Source of the DNA: Neptuniibacter sp. CAU 1671
GTDB taxonomy: Bacteria; Pseudomonadota; Gammaproteobacteria; Pseudomonadales; Balneatricaceae
DNA: 64,000 nt
Direction: 5' to 3'
NCBI RefSeq assembly: GCF_029222905.1
Contig: NZ_JARHUE010000004.1
Location: 222,433-286,432, forward strand
This document shows positions 27,886 through 36,178 of this stretch, in pieces. The notes beneath the pieces are model-generated. The model had not been told where the DNA came from. It worked only from the letters and a program-made list of their open reading frames with translations, and searched no databases. The first letter of the stretch is position 1. Each line of letters starts with the position of its first letter. The position numbers were made by a program, and so were the translations under genes.

Positions 27886-28458
27886 ATGGCAAACCGTTTA
27901 ACTCGAATCTATACACGCAGCGGCGATGACGGTACGACCGGGCTTGGCAACGGTCAGCGCACGCCAAAAACAGGCGCACGCGTAGAGGTATTGGGAACGG
28001 TGGATGAACTTAACGCAGCACTGGGGGTTGTCATCGCCAGTCTACCAAGAGAAGAGTCCAGTTCCGCGCTGTTATCGGTTATTCAACACCAGCTGTTTGA
28101 TCTGGGAGGCGAGTTAGCCATGGCGGATCCAGAGTACATCAGCATTACCCCTCAGCACACACAGCAACTTGAAGCCCGAATAGATCAACTGAACCAGACC
28201 CTTCCGGTGCTGAAAGAATTCATTCTGCCCGGAGGCAGTACGGCTGCCGCACACTGCCACCTGGCCCGCTGTATCTGCCGACGCGCTGAACGGCGGCTTT
28301 TGGTACTACTTGCGGAACCTGAAGAAAACTGTAACCCTGAGGCGGCTGTCTACCTGAACCGATTGTCGGATCTGCTATTCGTACTCTGCCGTCATATAGC
28401 CCGACTGGATGGGGGCGAAGAGATTTTCTGGCAACCCGGGAACCGACAGCTGAGTTAG
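27886..28458 (+). CDS. PduO-type cob(I)alamin adenosyltransferase
   Basis: Predicted 190-residue ATP:corrinoid adenosyltransferase of the PduO/MMAB class, forming adenosylcobalamin. The ATP loop TRSGDDGTTGLGNGQR, VLGTVDELNA, the PGGSTAAAHCHLARCICRRAERR helix and YLNRLSDLLFVL are all intact. It follows panE closely. No B12-dependent enzyme is adjacent; methylmalonyl-CoA mutase or ethanolamine lyase elsewhere would be the expected client. Confidence 0.94.
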   Translation: MANRLTRIYTRSGDDGTTGLGNGQRTPKTGARVEVLGTVDELNAALGVVIASLPREESSSALLSVIQHQLFDLGGELAMADPEYISITPQHTQQLEARIDQLNQTLPVLKEFILPGGSTAAAHCHLARCICRRAERRLLVLLAEPEENCNPEAAVYLNRLSDLLFVLCRHIARLDGGEEIFWQPGNRQLS

Positions 28459-28493
28459 GAGATCATAAAAACAAAACGAAAGGGACTTGCACC

Positions 28494-28790
28494 GTGAAAA
28501 GCATTTACAGTCTGCTCCTGCTGGTTCTGCTCTCACCGATGGTGATGGCAGATTGTCCGCTGGAGCAAAATATGTGCATCAATAAATGCAACATTAAACA
28601 TGAAAACAACGAAGCCGCTCAACTGGGCTGCAAATCACGTTGCGCTGGCAAACGCGCTGTCTGCTCCACTCAGAGTGGCGCCGAAACAGCCGTCGATTTT
28701 GGTGGCGATCTGGTGGATTCAGGGGTCAATGTGACGAAAAAGGCTTGGGAAGGCACCAAATCATTTTTTCGTGGCATGACCGAAGAGTGA
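28494..28790 (+). CDS. Cysteine-rich secreted small protein
   Basis: Predicted 98-residue protein with a signal peptide (residues 1-19, LLLLVLLSPMVMA) and a mature region starting DCPLEQNMC. It has six cysteines within the first half of the mature part (CPLEQNMC, INKCNIKH, GCKSRCAGKRAVC), so disulfides are likely in the periplasm. A basic, glycine-containing tail follows. It starts with GTG after AAGGGA. It is not recognised by family. Its stop abuts the convergent HDOD gene. Confidence 0.7.
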   Translation: MKSIYSLLLLVLLSPMVMADCPLEQNMCINKCNIKHENNEAAQLGCKSRCAGKRAVCSTQSGAETAVDFGGDLVDSGVNVTKKAWEGTKSFFRGMTEE

Positions 28791-30326
28791 TCAGCCGGTT
28801 CGGCCGGCATGATTCAGAGCCAGCCGAACCTGCCCTGCCATCTGCATAAAACACTCAAAGTCTTCTGCACTGATTGCCTCACGGTCATGCAGATAATCCG
28901 CGTAGAGCATACCCACAGCCCGCTTCCCTCGACTGAGAGGCTCCAGCACAAAACCACGACAATTAACCTGAGCTTTGAAGTTCTCAGGCAAGCGTTGCTG
29001 CCAGCCACCTTCCATCGCATCTTCAACCAGAAAGGTATGCTGGCGCATAATCACCCTGAAAAAGAGATCATCAGCACCGCCGTTTTTTTCTCGCTGGAAA
29101 TAGGTCTGCAATGGCTCGATCTGTTTACCCGCCAACAATTTAACGGATAGCCTCGTCCCTTGTGGATCCATCAATCCGATAATGACCCGATCAAATCCGC
29201 TACAGGCATTGACTGAGTCCACAAACAACTTCAATACCTCATGCAACTGATCACCTGCAGCCATGCATTGAGCAAAGCGGCGCAGGTACTCAAGTACCTG
29301 TTTATTCCGGTCATTCTCCTGCATGACATTATGTAGCTGAAAATTCACCTGTTGCTGAGACGATTCAGATTCGACTTCACTGTGCACCAGAAACGAAACC
29401 TGTCGAATCAGATCATCACGGTCAGGCTCACCAGTTTCAGCATACGCCGGCATCAGATGCTTCTGACTCAGGCCAATATCGCGACACACCTTGGTCACTT
29501 TTTTGAAGCTATGTACCACCACACCGGTCACTTCATCCAACGGCAGGTCCGTTATTTCAGCCACCTGACTGATCAACTCATTGAAGCTTTTATCCGCGTC
29601 ATCCGGAGCAAACAGATGTTGCAGTACATGACCACTGATTCTGGATAAAGCAGCCGTGGCATCAACACTGCTCAGCCGGGCATCAAATTTTTCGCTTCTA
29701 AGGCGCGTCATCACCTCGCTGTTGTAACCCCAGCTAATGGCTAATTCCTGCCCCAGATGACTAAAACTGCTGCCTAACACCTCTTCCTGCACCTTGGGCC
29801 AGGACTCGCCCATCGCCCGTTTACCGAGCATATTCCGGTAGGTATCCGGCAACGTACAGGCCACAATAATTTCACCAATATTCTGCAGCAGCGCGCTGAT
29901 ATACGCCTCTTCAGCATCCACCCGACGACGGCTCTGAACGGCCAGTTCACGCGCCAGATTGGCAGAGAGCACCGCTCGCGCCATCAGTTCCGGCACATCA
30001 AGATCGGGATGCGCTGACTGGAATTGTTCAACCAGCTTGAGGGTCATGGAGAGGTTTTTGATCTGATTAAACCCTAACAGCACCACCGCTCTGGAGATCA
30101 CCCGAATCGGACCCGATCCCCGGTGATAGGTGGAAGAGTTAGCTAATGTCAGCAGGCGGGCAGTCAGGTTGGGATCCTTCATGATCACCATTGCCAGACC
30201 CATGGCATCACTCTCGTCTGAGCTGCTGATCTGTTTGATGCGCAACAGCGTGTTACTGAAGACCGGTAGATCACCCAGACTGCCCAGATTCTGCTGAATT
30301 CTGTTAAGGGTTGTATTGAGCGGCAT
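28791..30326 (-). CDS. HDOD-domain signalling protein with GAF-like C-terminus
   Basis: Predicted 511-residue protein. Residues about 15-215 form an HDOD domain (LPVFSNTLLRIKQI, DPNLTARLLTLANSS, AVVLLGFNQIKNLSM), a degenerate HD fold used in signalling. A middle helical region is followed by a GAF-like domain (about 335-505, ACSGFDRVIIGLMDPQG, RGFVLEPLSRGKRAVGMLYAD). No enzymatic motif is evident. The gene abuts the cysteine-rich secreted gene tail-to-tail and runs opposite to nnrS. Role unknown; HDOD proteins often affect motility, chemotaxis or c-di-GMP behaviour. Confidence 0.85.
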   Translation of the reverse strand: MPLNTTLNRIQQNLGSLGDLPVFSNTLLRIKQISSSDESDAMGLAMVIMKDPNLTARLLTLANSSTYHRGSGPIRVISRAVVLLGFNQIKNLSMTLKLVEQFQSAHPDLDVPELMARAVLSANLARELAVQSRRRVDAEEAYISALLQNIGEIIVACTLPDTYRNMLGKRAMGESWPKVQEEVLGSSFSHLGQELAISWGYNSEVMTRLRSEKFDARLSSVDATAALSRISGHVLQHLFAPDDADKSFNELISQVAEITDLPLDEVTGVVVHSFKKVTKVCRDIGLSQKHLMPAYAETGEPDRDDLIRQVSFLVHSEVESESSQQQVNFQLHNVMQENDRNKQVLEYLRRFAQCMAAGDQLHEVLKLFVDSVNACSGFDRVIIGLMDPQGTRLSVKLLAGKQIEPLQTYFQREKNGGADDLFFRVIMRQHTFLVEDAMEGGWQQRLPENFKAQVNCRGFVLEPLSRGKRAVGMLYADYLHDREAISAEDFECFMQMAGQVRLALNHAGRTG

Positions 30327-30454
30327 AAGCCCCGCATAACTCCTGAAATAAAAACGACCTTAGCCTAAACGGCCAAACTCCATCTATCTTAAGTGTTTAC
30401 AACAATGAAGTCTGTATTTTGGTTCGCGGAGACTCTCTCGCTCAGATACAAAAA

Positions 30455-30470
30455 CATGACCAGCGTCATG
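30455..30470 (+). promoter_or_regulatory. CRP/FNR-like palindrome upstream of nnrS
   Basis: CATGAC-CAGC-GTCATG is a perfect inverted repeat with the TGAC-N4-GTCA core and spacing of FNR/DNR-type sites, though the outer T is A. Its centre is about 43 bases before the predicted start of nnrS transcription, as for class II activators. Confidence 0.5.
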
Positions 30471-30471
30471 G

Positions 30472-30499
30472 TTGATCATCAATAAAGATGTATTATAAA
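30472..30499 (+). promoter_or_regulatory. Predicted sigma-70 promoter of nnrS
   Basis: TTGATC, a 16-base spacer and TATAAA end 26 bases before the nnrS start. The -10 lies within the NsrR operator. Confidence 0.55.
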
Positions 30500-30507
30500 A
30501 GCATCTT
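30485..30507 (+). promoter_or_regulatory. NsrR operator of nnrS
   Basis: A 23-base dyad: AAGATGTATTA, a central T, then AAAAGCATCTT. It matches the 11-1-11 NsrR consensus (AAGATGnATTT and its complement), including both AAGATG/CATCTT ends. It covers the predicted -10, so nitric-oxide-sensing NsrR would repress nnrS. Confidence 0.85.
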
Positions 30508-30525
30508 ATTATCAGGAAGGTAGTC

Positions 30526-31704
30526 ATGATCCAACTGCAAGAGCGTCAGACGCCGGGCCGCTTTGCTCTCTTTTATCTGGGCTTCAGACCTTTTTTTCTC
30601 GCTGGCGCCGCCGTCGCGATGGTACTCATCCCTCTCTGGCTGGCGGTTTATCAGGGTAAGCTTCAGCCGTATTATTATCCCGAGGGCATTACCTGGCACG
30701 GCCATGAGATGATTTTCGGGTTTGCCCTGGCCATTATCGCGGGTTTCCTGCTGACCGCTGTACGGAACTGGACATCAATCAACACACTTCAGGGCATACC
30801 GCTGGCACTGCTGACGCTATTGTGGCTGATGGCTCGTGTTTTCCCCTGGATAGGCGGCCTGCCCGCGATATGGATTGCGGCGGCAGATCTGAGTTTCCTG
30901 CCACTGCTGATTGTCTGTCTGGCAAGACCGATTCTGCTGGCTCGTAACTACCGCAATCTGGTATTTCTGGTAATCCTTTGCCTGTTCTGGATAGCCAACC
31001 TGCTGGTACATCTTGATCTGCTGGGCATCACTGCGGAAACCCGGCACACCGGCATATTGATGGCCCTGTTTCTGGTCGTGATCATCATGACCCTGCTGGG
31101 TGGGCGCGTCATTCCATTCTTTACCGAACGTGGCATTGCGGGCGTTCAGTGCACACGCCGCCCCTGGCTAGAAAAAATCCTGCTGCCTCTGTCACTGCTC
31201 TGGCTACCTGTCAGCCTGAGTGAATTCCGCAATGTAACGATTGCGCTCGCGTTGACCCTTGCGCTTCTGAATACCCTGCGCTGGATCGGCTGGTTTGATC
31301 GCAGAGTGCTTGCCCACCCCCTGATCTGGATTTTACAGGTCGGCTATGCATTTATCGGTTTGGGGTATGGACTTTACGGCTTCGCCCTGCTGGATATGGC
31401 AAATATCAGCAGCGCCATTCATGCTTTTGCGGTGGGCGGGATTGGCTGTCTGACGCTCGGCATGATGGCACGGGTTTCACTTGGGCACACCGGTCGCGCC
31501 CTGACAGTCAGTCCGATGATGATCACAGCGTTCAGCCTGATGGCCATAGCAGCCTTGTTGCGAATCTGTTTACCGCTGGCCCCGGTTTTTTATGCTGAAG
31601 GCCTGGCGCTGGTAGTCCTGTTGTGGACACTGGGCTGGATGCTGTTCCTGATACGATACATTCCGATTTTGATCCAGCCCAGAGTGGACGGTGTGTTTGG
31701 TTGA
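30526..31704 (+). CDS. nnrS: NnrS family membrane protein
   Basis: Predicted 392-residue polytopic inner-membrane protein (about 12 segments) of the NnrS family, a haem- and copper-containing protein induced by nitric oxide. Conserved features are LGFRPFFLAGA, WHGHEMIFGFALAIIAGFLLTAV, the GGRVIPFFTERG loop and HAFAVGGIGCLTLGMMARVSLGHTGR. Several conserved histidines are metal-ligand candidates. AGGAAGG precedes the ATG. An NsrR operator over its promoter supports a role in nitrosative-stress defence. Confidence 0.95.
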   Translation: MIQLQERQTPGRFALFYLGFRPFFLAGAAVAMVLIPLWLAVYQGKLQPYYYPEGITWHGHEMIFGFALAIIAGFLLTAVRNWTSINTLQGIPLALLTLLWLMARVFPWIGGLPAIWIAAADLSFLPLLIVCLARPILLARNYRNLVFLVILCLFWIANLLVHLDLLGITAETRHTGILMALFLVVIIMTLLGGRVIPFFTERGIAGVQCTRRPWLEKILLPLSLLWLPVSLSEFRNVTIALALTLALLNTLRWIGWFDRRVLAHPLIWILQVGYAFIGLGYGLYGFALLDMANISSAIHAFAVGGIGCLTLGMMARVSLGHTGRALTVSPMMITAFSLMAIAALLRICLPLAPVFYAEGLALVVLLWTLGWMLFLIRYIPILIQPRVDGVFG

Positions 31705-32688
31705 TCAGCGCTGCAGATCAACCACCACACGTCCTCTGACCTGGCCCTGCACAATACGCTGAGCATAATCAGGCACCTGCTCCAGTCCGATCAGATTCGT
31801 GACATCCGCTGCCATATCCTCAGGCAGCAACGCCTGCAGGCGTTGCCAGGCCTGACAGCGGCGCTCGTAAGGGCAACTCACGGAATCCACACCCTGCAGT
31901 CTCACATTACGCAAAATAAAGGGCATCACTGTCGCTGGCAGTTTAAAGCTGGCTGCCAGACCACAGGCGGTCACGGTACCGCCGTAATTGGTTTCAGCGA
32001 TAATACGCGCCAGAATGGTATCACCTACGGTATCCACGGCACCGGCCCAACGCTGTTTTTCAAGTGGCCGCGATGGCTCTGCCATGCTTTCACGGGTAAC
32101 AATTTCCGTGGCACCCAGCTTTTTCAGATAATCAGCCGTTTCGGGACGCCCGGTAATGGCCGCCACCTGGTATCCCAACCTAGCCAGCAGGAGCACAGCA
32201 ATACTGCCAACACCACCGGCTGCACCACTGACAACCACCGGACCTGACTCGGGTTTAACCCCGCCCTCTTCAAGTGCCAGAACACATAACATCGCAGTTA
32301 AACCGGCTGTTCCGACCTCCATTGAGCGCACTGCCGTCATGCCCTCTGGCAACGGCACCAGCCAGTCAGCCTTGAGGCGGGCATACTGGGAAAAACCACC
32401 CCAATACTGTTCACCCACACCCCAACCGGTCAGCACTACAGCCATTCCGGGCTGATAGCGGCTATCCGAACTCTCCTCAACCGTACCGACCAGATCAATG
32501 CCAGGCACCATTGGAAAACTGCGTATTATTTTGCCCAGTCCCGTAACAGCCAGGCCATCTTTGTAGTTCAGGGATGAGTATTGAACCTTAACCAACACCT
32601 CCCCTTCCGGGAGGTCTGCTGTCGTCAGGTTCTTCACGCTGGCACTCTGTTTGCCATCTGCCTCTTCGAGCAATAACGCTTTAAACAT
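31705..32688 (-). CDS. acuI: Acrylyl-CoA reductase (NADPH), AcuI/YhdH family
   Basis: Predicted 327-residue zinc-less medium-chain reductase of the AcuI/YhdH group, turning acryloyl-CoA into propionyl-CoA; in marine bacteria it detoxifies acrylate made from DMSP. The FKALLLEEADGK start, SSLNYKDGLAVTGLGK, GWGVGEQYWGG and MPFILRNVRLQGVDSV match YhdH closely. The ATG at 32688 follows AGGTGG; the upstream GTG is within that site. It is divergent from a FadR-type regulator with two operators between, so it is the probable regulated target. Confidence 0.92.
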   Translation of the reverse strand: MFKALLLEEADGKQSASVKNLTTADLPEGEVLVKVQYSSLNYKDGLAVTGLGKIIRSFPMVPGIDLVGTVEESSDSRYQPGMAVVLTGWGVGEQYWGGFSQYARLKADWLVPLPEGMTAVRSMEVGTAGLTAMLCVLALEEGGVKPESGPVVVSGAAGGVGSIAVLLLARLGYQVAAITGRPETADYLKKLGATEIVTRESMAEPSRPLEKQRWAGAVDTVGDTILARIIAETNYGGTVTACGLAASFKLPATVMPFILRNVRLQGVDSVSCPYERRCQAWQRLQALLPEDMAADVTNLIGLEQVPDYAQRIVQGQVRGRVVVDLQR

Positions 32689-32712
32689 GATATCCACCTA
32701 AGCTTATTTTCT

Positions 32713-32727
32713 ATTTGTCATACAAAT
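32713..32727. promoter_or_regulatory. FadR-family operator, copy 1
   Basis: ATTTGTCATACAAAT is a perfect palindrome around CAT and fits the FadR-subfamily consensus TnGTnnnACnA. It is the copy nearer acuI. A second identical copy starts 28 bases farther on. Confidence 0.75.
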
Positions 32728-32740
32728 ATAAATTAATACC

Positions 32741-32755
32741 ATTTGTCATACAAAT
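32741..32755. promoter_or_regulatory. FadR-family operator, copy 2
   Basis: Identical ATTTGTCATACAAAT. The TTGTCA inside it also serves as a -35 box for a TATAAA -10 at 32765-32770 (16-base spacer) reading toward the regulator, so binding here would autoregulate it. Confidence 0.75.
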
Positions 32756-32806
32756 ATAAATTACTATAAAATGAGCCTCAATCTCTCTTTAAGTATCAGG
32801 ATCACA

Positions 32807-33547
32807 ATGTCTATTGAGCTTGAACCCGTAATTCGCACCAGCCTGTCGAAACAGATCGCCGATCAGATTGAGTCGGCCATAGTGGACGGCAGCCTGAAAG
32901 CAAATGACCGTCTCCCTACTGAAGAAGAGATGACTCAGCGGTTTAATGTGTCACGGGCCACTATTCGGGAAGCAATGAAACGGCTTGCCGCCAAAAAGTT
33001 GATCCGATCCAGACGCGGTCCTGCCGGAGGCACCTTTATCAACGCTTTAAATGCAGCGGAATTAAGTGACAACCTGATCACTGCAACCACACTCTTTGTC
33101 AGTATGAACGATATTTCCATTGAGGAGATCAGCAGTACCCGTAAAGAGATGGAAACGCTCTGCTGTCGTCTGGCTTGCCAGAATCGAACGCTGGAGGATC
33201 TGGAAAAACTTGAAATCGCATTGGTGCATCAGTCAGACGTGCATATCAGCGCTGAAGCTTTCTGTGCAGCAGATGTAAACTTCCATCGCACATTGGCAGA
33301 TGCCTCGCACAATCGCATGCTGAGCTTTGTGATGTACTGTTTGATTGAATCGCTGCAACCCGTCGCAAATATGCTGTCCTATCATTTCCGTGAGCGGAGT
33401 GTCATCCTGAATCAGCATCGGCGCCTGATTGATGCGGTTCAGGCCCGTAACACCAACCTCGCCACAGCCATCATGACTGAGCAGATCAACTATCTGGAAC
33501 GCCTGCAACAGGACGCCCAGTCAGCCCATGCCAACCGACACGACTAA
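32807..33547 (+). CDS. FadR-family (FCD) GntR regulator
   Basis: Predicted 246-residue transcription factor. The N-terminal GntR winged helix (residues 8-75, LPTEEEMTQRFNVSRATIREAMKRLAAKKLI) precedes a helical FCD ligand domain with the metal-site-like pattern D..H (VNFHRTLADASHN) and a later QHRRLIDAV. The ATG at 32807 has AGGA 6 bases before it; the earlier start at 32771 lies in the promoter. It likely represses both itself and the divergent acuI through the paired operators. An acyl-CoA or acrylate-derived inducer is a guess. Confidence 0.9.
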   Translation: MSIELEPVIRTSLSKQIADQIESAIVDGSLKANDRLPTEEEMTQRFNVSRATIREAMKRLAAKKLIRSRRGPAGGTFINALNAAELSDNLITATTLFVSMNDISIEEISSTRKEMETLCCRLACQNRTLEDLEKLEIALVHQSDVHISAEAFCAADVNFHRTLADASHNRMLSFVMYCLIESLQPVANMLSYHFRERSVILNQHRRLIDAVQARNTNLATAIMTEQINYLERLQQDAQSAHANRHD

Positions 33548-33610
33548 ACGGTTATAGCTGCCAGGTGCGACTTTTCGCACAATGAACCTGTCCTCAGGAC
33601 GAGAGTCATT

Positions 33611-33616
33611 TATAAT
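33611..33616 (+). promoter_or_regulatory. Consensus -10 box before zapG
   Basis: TATAAT lies 37 bases before the zapG GTG. No convincing -35 is seen at the right distance. Confidence 0.4.
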
Positions 33617-33653
33617 GATGGACAATCCCACACCGGTAATGAAAGGAGCAGTT

Positions 33654-34118
33654 GTGGAAAATCTTTGGTTGATGAGCCTTGTTGCCCTGATTATTGGGGG
33701 CGTTATTGGATTTATGCTGGGACGAAACAGTCAGCCGGACAACCGTCAGGCCGCACTGGAAGAGGAACTTGAAGAAGCCAAGCAGGCGCTTGAAAACTAC
33801 CGCGAAGACGTTAGCCAGCACTTCAGCAAAACGGCAAACCTGTTCAACAATCTGACCAGCAGCTACAAAGATGTATATCAGCATCTGGCGGGCGGTGCCC
33901 AACAGCTATGCCAGTCGGACGAGATCGTGCGTTCACTTGAGGCCTCACTGCAGCCTCAACTTAAGCATGCTGAGGAACAGTCGGATACTACACCTGAACC
34001 TCCCCGGGACTATGCGCCGAAATCTCCCGGTGATGAAGGCACCTTGTCAGAGAACTACGGTGTCAGCGATAAACCTAAGGTCCGGCAGGATCAGCACGAA
34101 GAGAAAATCGCCAGCTAA
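33654..34118 (+). CDS. zapG: ZapG/YhcB family envelope-division protein
   Basis: Predicted 154-residue DUF1043 (YhcB/ZapG) protein, linked in E. coli to cell division and envelope synthesis. One N-terminal membrane segment (residues 4-24, LMSLVALIIGGVIGFMLGR) is followed by a coiled coil (about 35-70) and the family's FNNLTSSYKDVYQHLAGGA segment, then PRDYAPKSPG. The GTG at 33654 has AAAGGAG 5 bases upstream; earlier in-frame starts have no site and lie in the promoter region. A terminator follows. Pseudomonas orthologues share the DYAPKxP tail. Confidence 0.85.
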   Translation: MENLWLMSLVALIIGGVIGFMLGRNSQPDNRQAALEEELEEAKQALENYREDVSQHFSKTANLFNNLTSSYKDVYQHLAGGAQQLCQSDEIVRSLEASLQPQLKHAEEQSDTTPEPPRDYAPKSPGDEGTLSENYGVSDKPKVRQDQHEEKIAS

Positions 34119-34119
34119 T

Positions 34120-34147
34120 AAAAAACCCGGCTCAGACCGGGTTTTCT
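34120..34147. terminator. Terminator between zapG and NIF3 gene
   Basis: AAAACCCGG pairs with CCGGGTTTT around CTCAGA. It follows the zapG stop; read leftward it overlaps the last codons and stop of the NIF3 gene. Confidence 0.88.
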
Positions 34148-34893
34148 ATTTCTATGAACTGATAGTCAAGCCCAAAACGGCTTTGCAGCGCGGCTCCTAA
34201 CGCCTGTACACCATAACGCTCAGTAGCATGGTGGCCCGCAGCGATATAGTGAATGCCATTTTCGCGCGCACTGTGCACGGTCGGTTCTGATATTTCACCT
34301 GAAATAAAAGCATCCAGACCCAGTGCAATCGCTTTATCGATATAACCCTGCGCAGCGCCGGTACACCAGCCCACGGTTTTAATGCTGTGCTCTCCACCAA
34401 CAATGAGTTGCGGTTGACGTCCAAGTGCCTGAGCTATGTTGTCACACAACATTTCAGCTGATGTTGATGCAGGCAACTCACCCACCAAACCAATACTGCG
34501 GGGGTTAGTCGGCTCCAGATTACCGGTGACAGAGAGTCCCAGACGCTCAGCCAACTGCACGTTATTCCCCCACAGCGGATGGGCATCCAGCGGCAGATGA
34601 TAAGCGAGCAAACTGATATCATGCGCCAGCAAAGCCTGAATACGGCGTTTTTTGATACCGGTGATACAACTGTTCTCACCTTTCCAGAAAAAGCCATGGT
34701 GAACCAGAATAAGATCGGCACCAGCCTTAATTGCTGCATCAATCAGTGCCTGAGAGGCGGTGACACCGGTAACAACCTTGCAAACCTCGTGTTTACCTTC
34801 AACCTGTAATCCATTCGGGCAATAATCAGAGAACAAACCCGGTTGCAGTTGCTCATCAAGGTACTGAATTATTTCGTTAAGTTTTGTTGCCAT
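34132..34893 (-). CDS. NIF3 family protein (YbgI-like)
   Basis: Predicted 253-residue NIF3-like dinuclear-metal protein (YbgI family; often labelled GTP cyclohydrolase I type 2 homologue). The metal-binding LVHHGFFWKG is at about residues 63-72, LPLDAHP follows, and the C-terminal AGHHATERYGVQAL gives the other ligands. The biological substrate remains unsettled for the family. Its last codon overlaps a hairpin that also terminates zapG. It is convergent with zapG and divergent from the algW-type protease. Confidence 0.93.
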   Translation of the reverse strand: MATKLNEIIQYLDEQLQPGLFSDYCPNGLQVEGKHEVCKVVTGVTASQALIDAAIKAGADLILVHHGFFWKGENSCITGIKKRRIQALLAHDISLLAYHLPLDAHPLWGNNVQLAERLGLSVTGNLEPTNPRSIGLVGELPASTSAEMLCDNIAQALGRQPQLIVGGEHSIKTVGWCTGAAQGYIDKAIALGLDAFISGEISEPTVHSARENGIHYIAAGHHATERYGVQALGAALQSRFGLDYQFIEIENPV

Positions 34894-34906
34894 CCGCTCT
34901 CAGCCA

Positions 34907-34934
34907 TTCACAAAGTCTATTCTGAACGTATAAT
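34907..34934 (+). promoter_or_regulatory. Predicted promoter of the algW-type gene
   Basis: TTCACA (5/6 match to the -35 box) and TATAAT with a 16-base spacer lie 35 bases before the ATG at 34969. Confidence 0.65.
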
Positions 34935-34968
34935 CCTATGAATCTTTTGGCCGTTGCAACCAAACACC

Positions 34969-36114
34969 ATGCGTAAATTTAATTTCCTATTCTGGCCCGT
35001 ACTCTCAGGCATCCTGGTTGCGCTGTTGTTGCTGCAATACTTCCCTGCACTCACTCAGGGGCCTGACTCAGGGCTACCTTTTCAAAGGAACAACTCCGCC
35101 ACACAGGTGAGTTCCGGTCCCCAAAGTTATGCCGATGCGGTGGAAGCCGCCTCCCCTGCTGTTGTTAACATCTACACCCGCACAATCATCAAGCAGGAAG
35201 TCCATCCGCTGTTCAATGATCCTTTTTTCAGACGTTTTTTCGATGATGACAGCATCCCACAGCGTGAGCGTATCCAATCCAGCCTCGGATCTGGCGTTAT
35301 CCTCAGTGATCAGGGTTATATCGTCACCAACAACCATGTGATTGCGGGTGCAGATAGCATCATTGTTGCACTGAAGGATGGACGTGAAGCGATTGCGACA
35401 GTAGTAGGGACAGATCCTGAAACAGACTTGGCGTTACTCAAAGTTAACCTGCCTGCCTTGCCTGTAATTAATCTGAATGACTCAGACAACCTGCGTGTCG
35501 GCGATGTCGTGTTGGCGATTGGTAATCCCTTTGGGGTTGGCCAGACCGTTACCATGGGCATTATCAGTGCAACAGAACGCAATAGCCTGGGCATCAACAC
35601 CTATGAAAACTTTATTCAGACAGATGCCGCAATCAACCCCGGCAACTCCGGTGGGGCATTGATCGATACCCATGGCAATCTGATCGGTATAAACACCGCG
35701 ATCTTTTCTAAATCAGGCGGCTCTCAGGGTATTGGTTTTGCCATCCCTTCCAGCTTAACCAAACAGGTGATGCAGGATCTGATCAGCCATGGTCGGGTGA
35801 TACGTGGCTGGGTAGGCATTGAAGGCCAGGCAATGACCCCACAACTGGCGGAATCTTTTGGCTTAAAAGAGAGTCAGGGCGTCATCATTGCGGGTGTATA
35901 TCGCGACAGCCCTGCCCACAAAGGCGGATTGCAGCCAGGAGATATTATCCTGAGCATTGATGACAAACCGATTGTAGATGGCCGACGTTCGATGATTGAA
36001 GTGGCGCGTTATCGCCCGGGAGAACAGATCAAAGTTGTCATTTTGCGGGAAGGCAAGCAGCAGACTGTAGATATCACGATTGGCGAACGTCCTCGCCAGG
36101 AGCCGTCACAATAA
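34969..36114 (+). CDS. AlgW/DegS-type periplasmic serine protease
   Basis: Predicted 381-residue HtrA-family protease with an N-terminal membrane anchor (residues 4-24) in place of a cleaved signal, then a trypsin-like domain and a single PDZ domain. The triad is H123 (VTNNHVI), D153 (ETDLALLK) and S227 (GNSGGAL). One PDZ plus anchor and the position near hisD-hisG-murA match AlgW/DegS, which cut anti-sigma-E proteins under envelope stress. The ATG at 34969 is chosen over a TTG; no strong ribosome-binding site is visible. Promoter with perfect -10 upstream. Confidence 0.92.
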   Translation: MRKFNFLFWPVLSGILVALLLLQYFPALTQGPDSGLPFQRNNSATQVSSGPQSYADAVEAASPAVVNIYTRTIIKQEVHPLFNDPFFRRFFDDDSIPQRERIQSSLGSGVILSDQGYIVTNNHVIAGADSIIVALKDGREAIATVVGTDPETDLALLKVNLPALPVINLNDSDNLRVGDVVLAIGNPFGVGQTVTMGIISATERNSLGINTYENFIQTDAAINPGNSGGALIDTHGNLIGINTAIFSKSGGSQGIGFAIPSSLTKQVMQDLISHGRVIRGWVGIEGQAMTPQLAESFGLKESQGVIIAGVYRDSPAHKGGLQPGDIILSIDDKPIVDGRRSMIEVARYRPGEQIKVVILREGKQQTVDITIGERPRQEPSQ

Positions 36115-36178
36115 ACTATCCCTATTTGTAAAAGCAGAGGTCAATCAGGCAGATCTGTTAGCGATATTAAGTGCCTTA

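Larger units (their letters stand above)
32713..32763. repeat. Two 23-base direct repeats holding the operators
   Basis: A 23-base unit (ATTTGTCATACAAAT plus ATAAATTA) occurs at 32713-32735 and again, exactly, at 32741-32763, with a 5-base spacer (period 28). Confidence 0.95.

Noticed and set aside
30472-30482. TTGATCATCAA before nnrS as an FNR site
   Set aside because: The two half sites are separated by one base rather than four, so it does not fit FNR; the TTGATC part fits a -35 box better.
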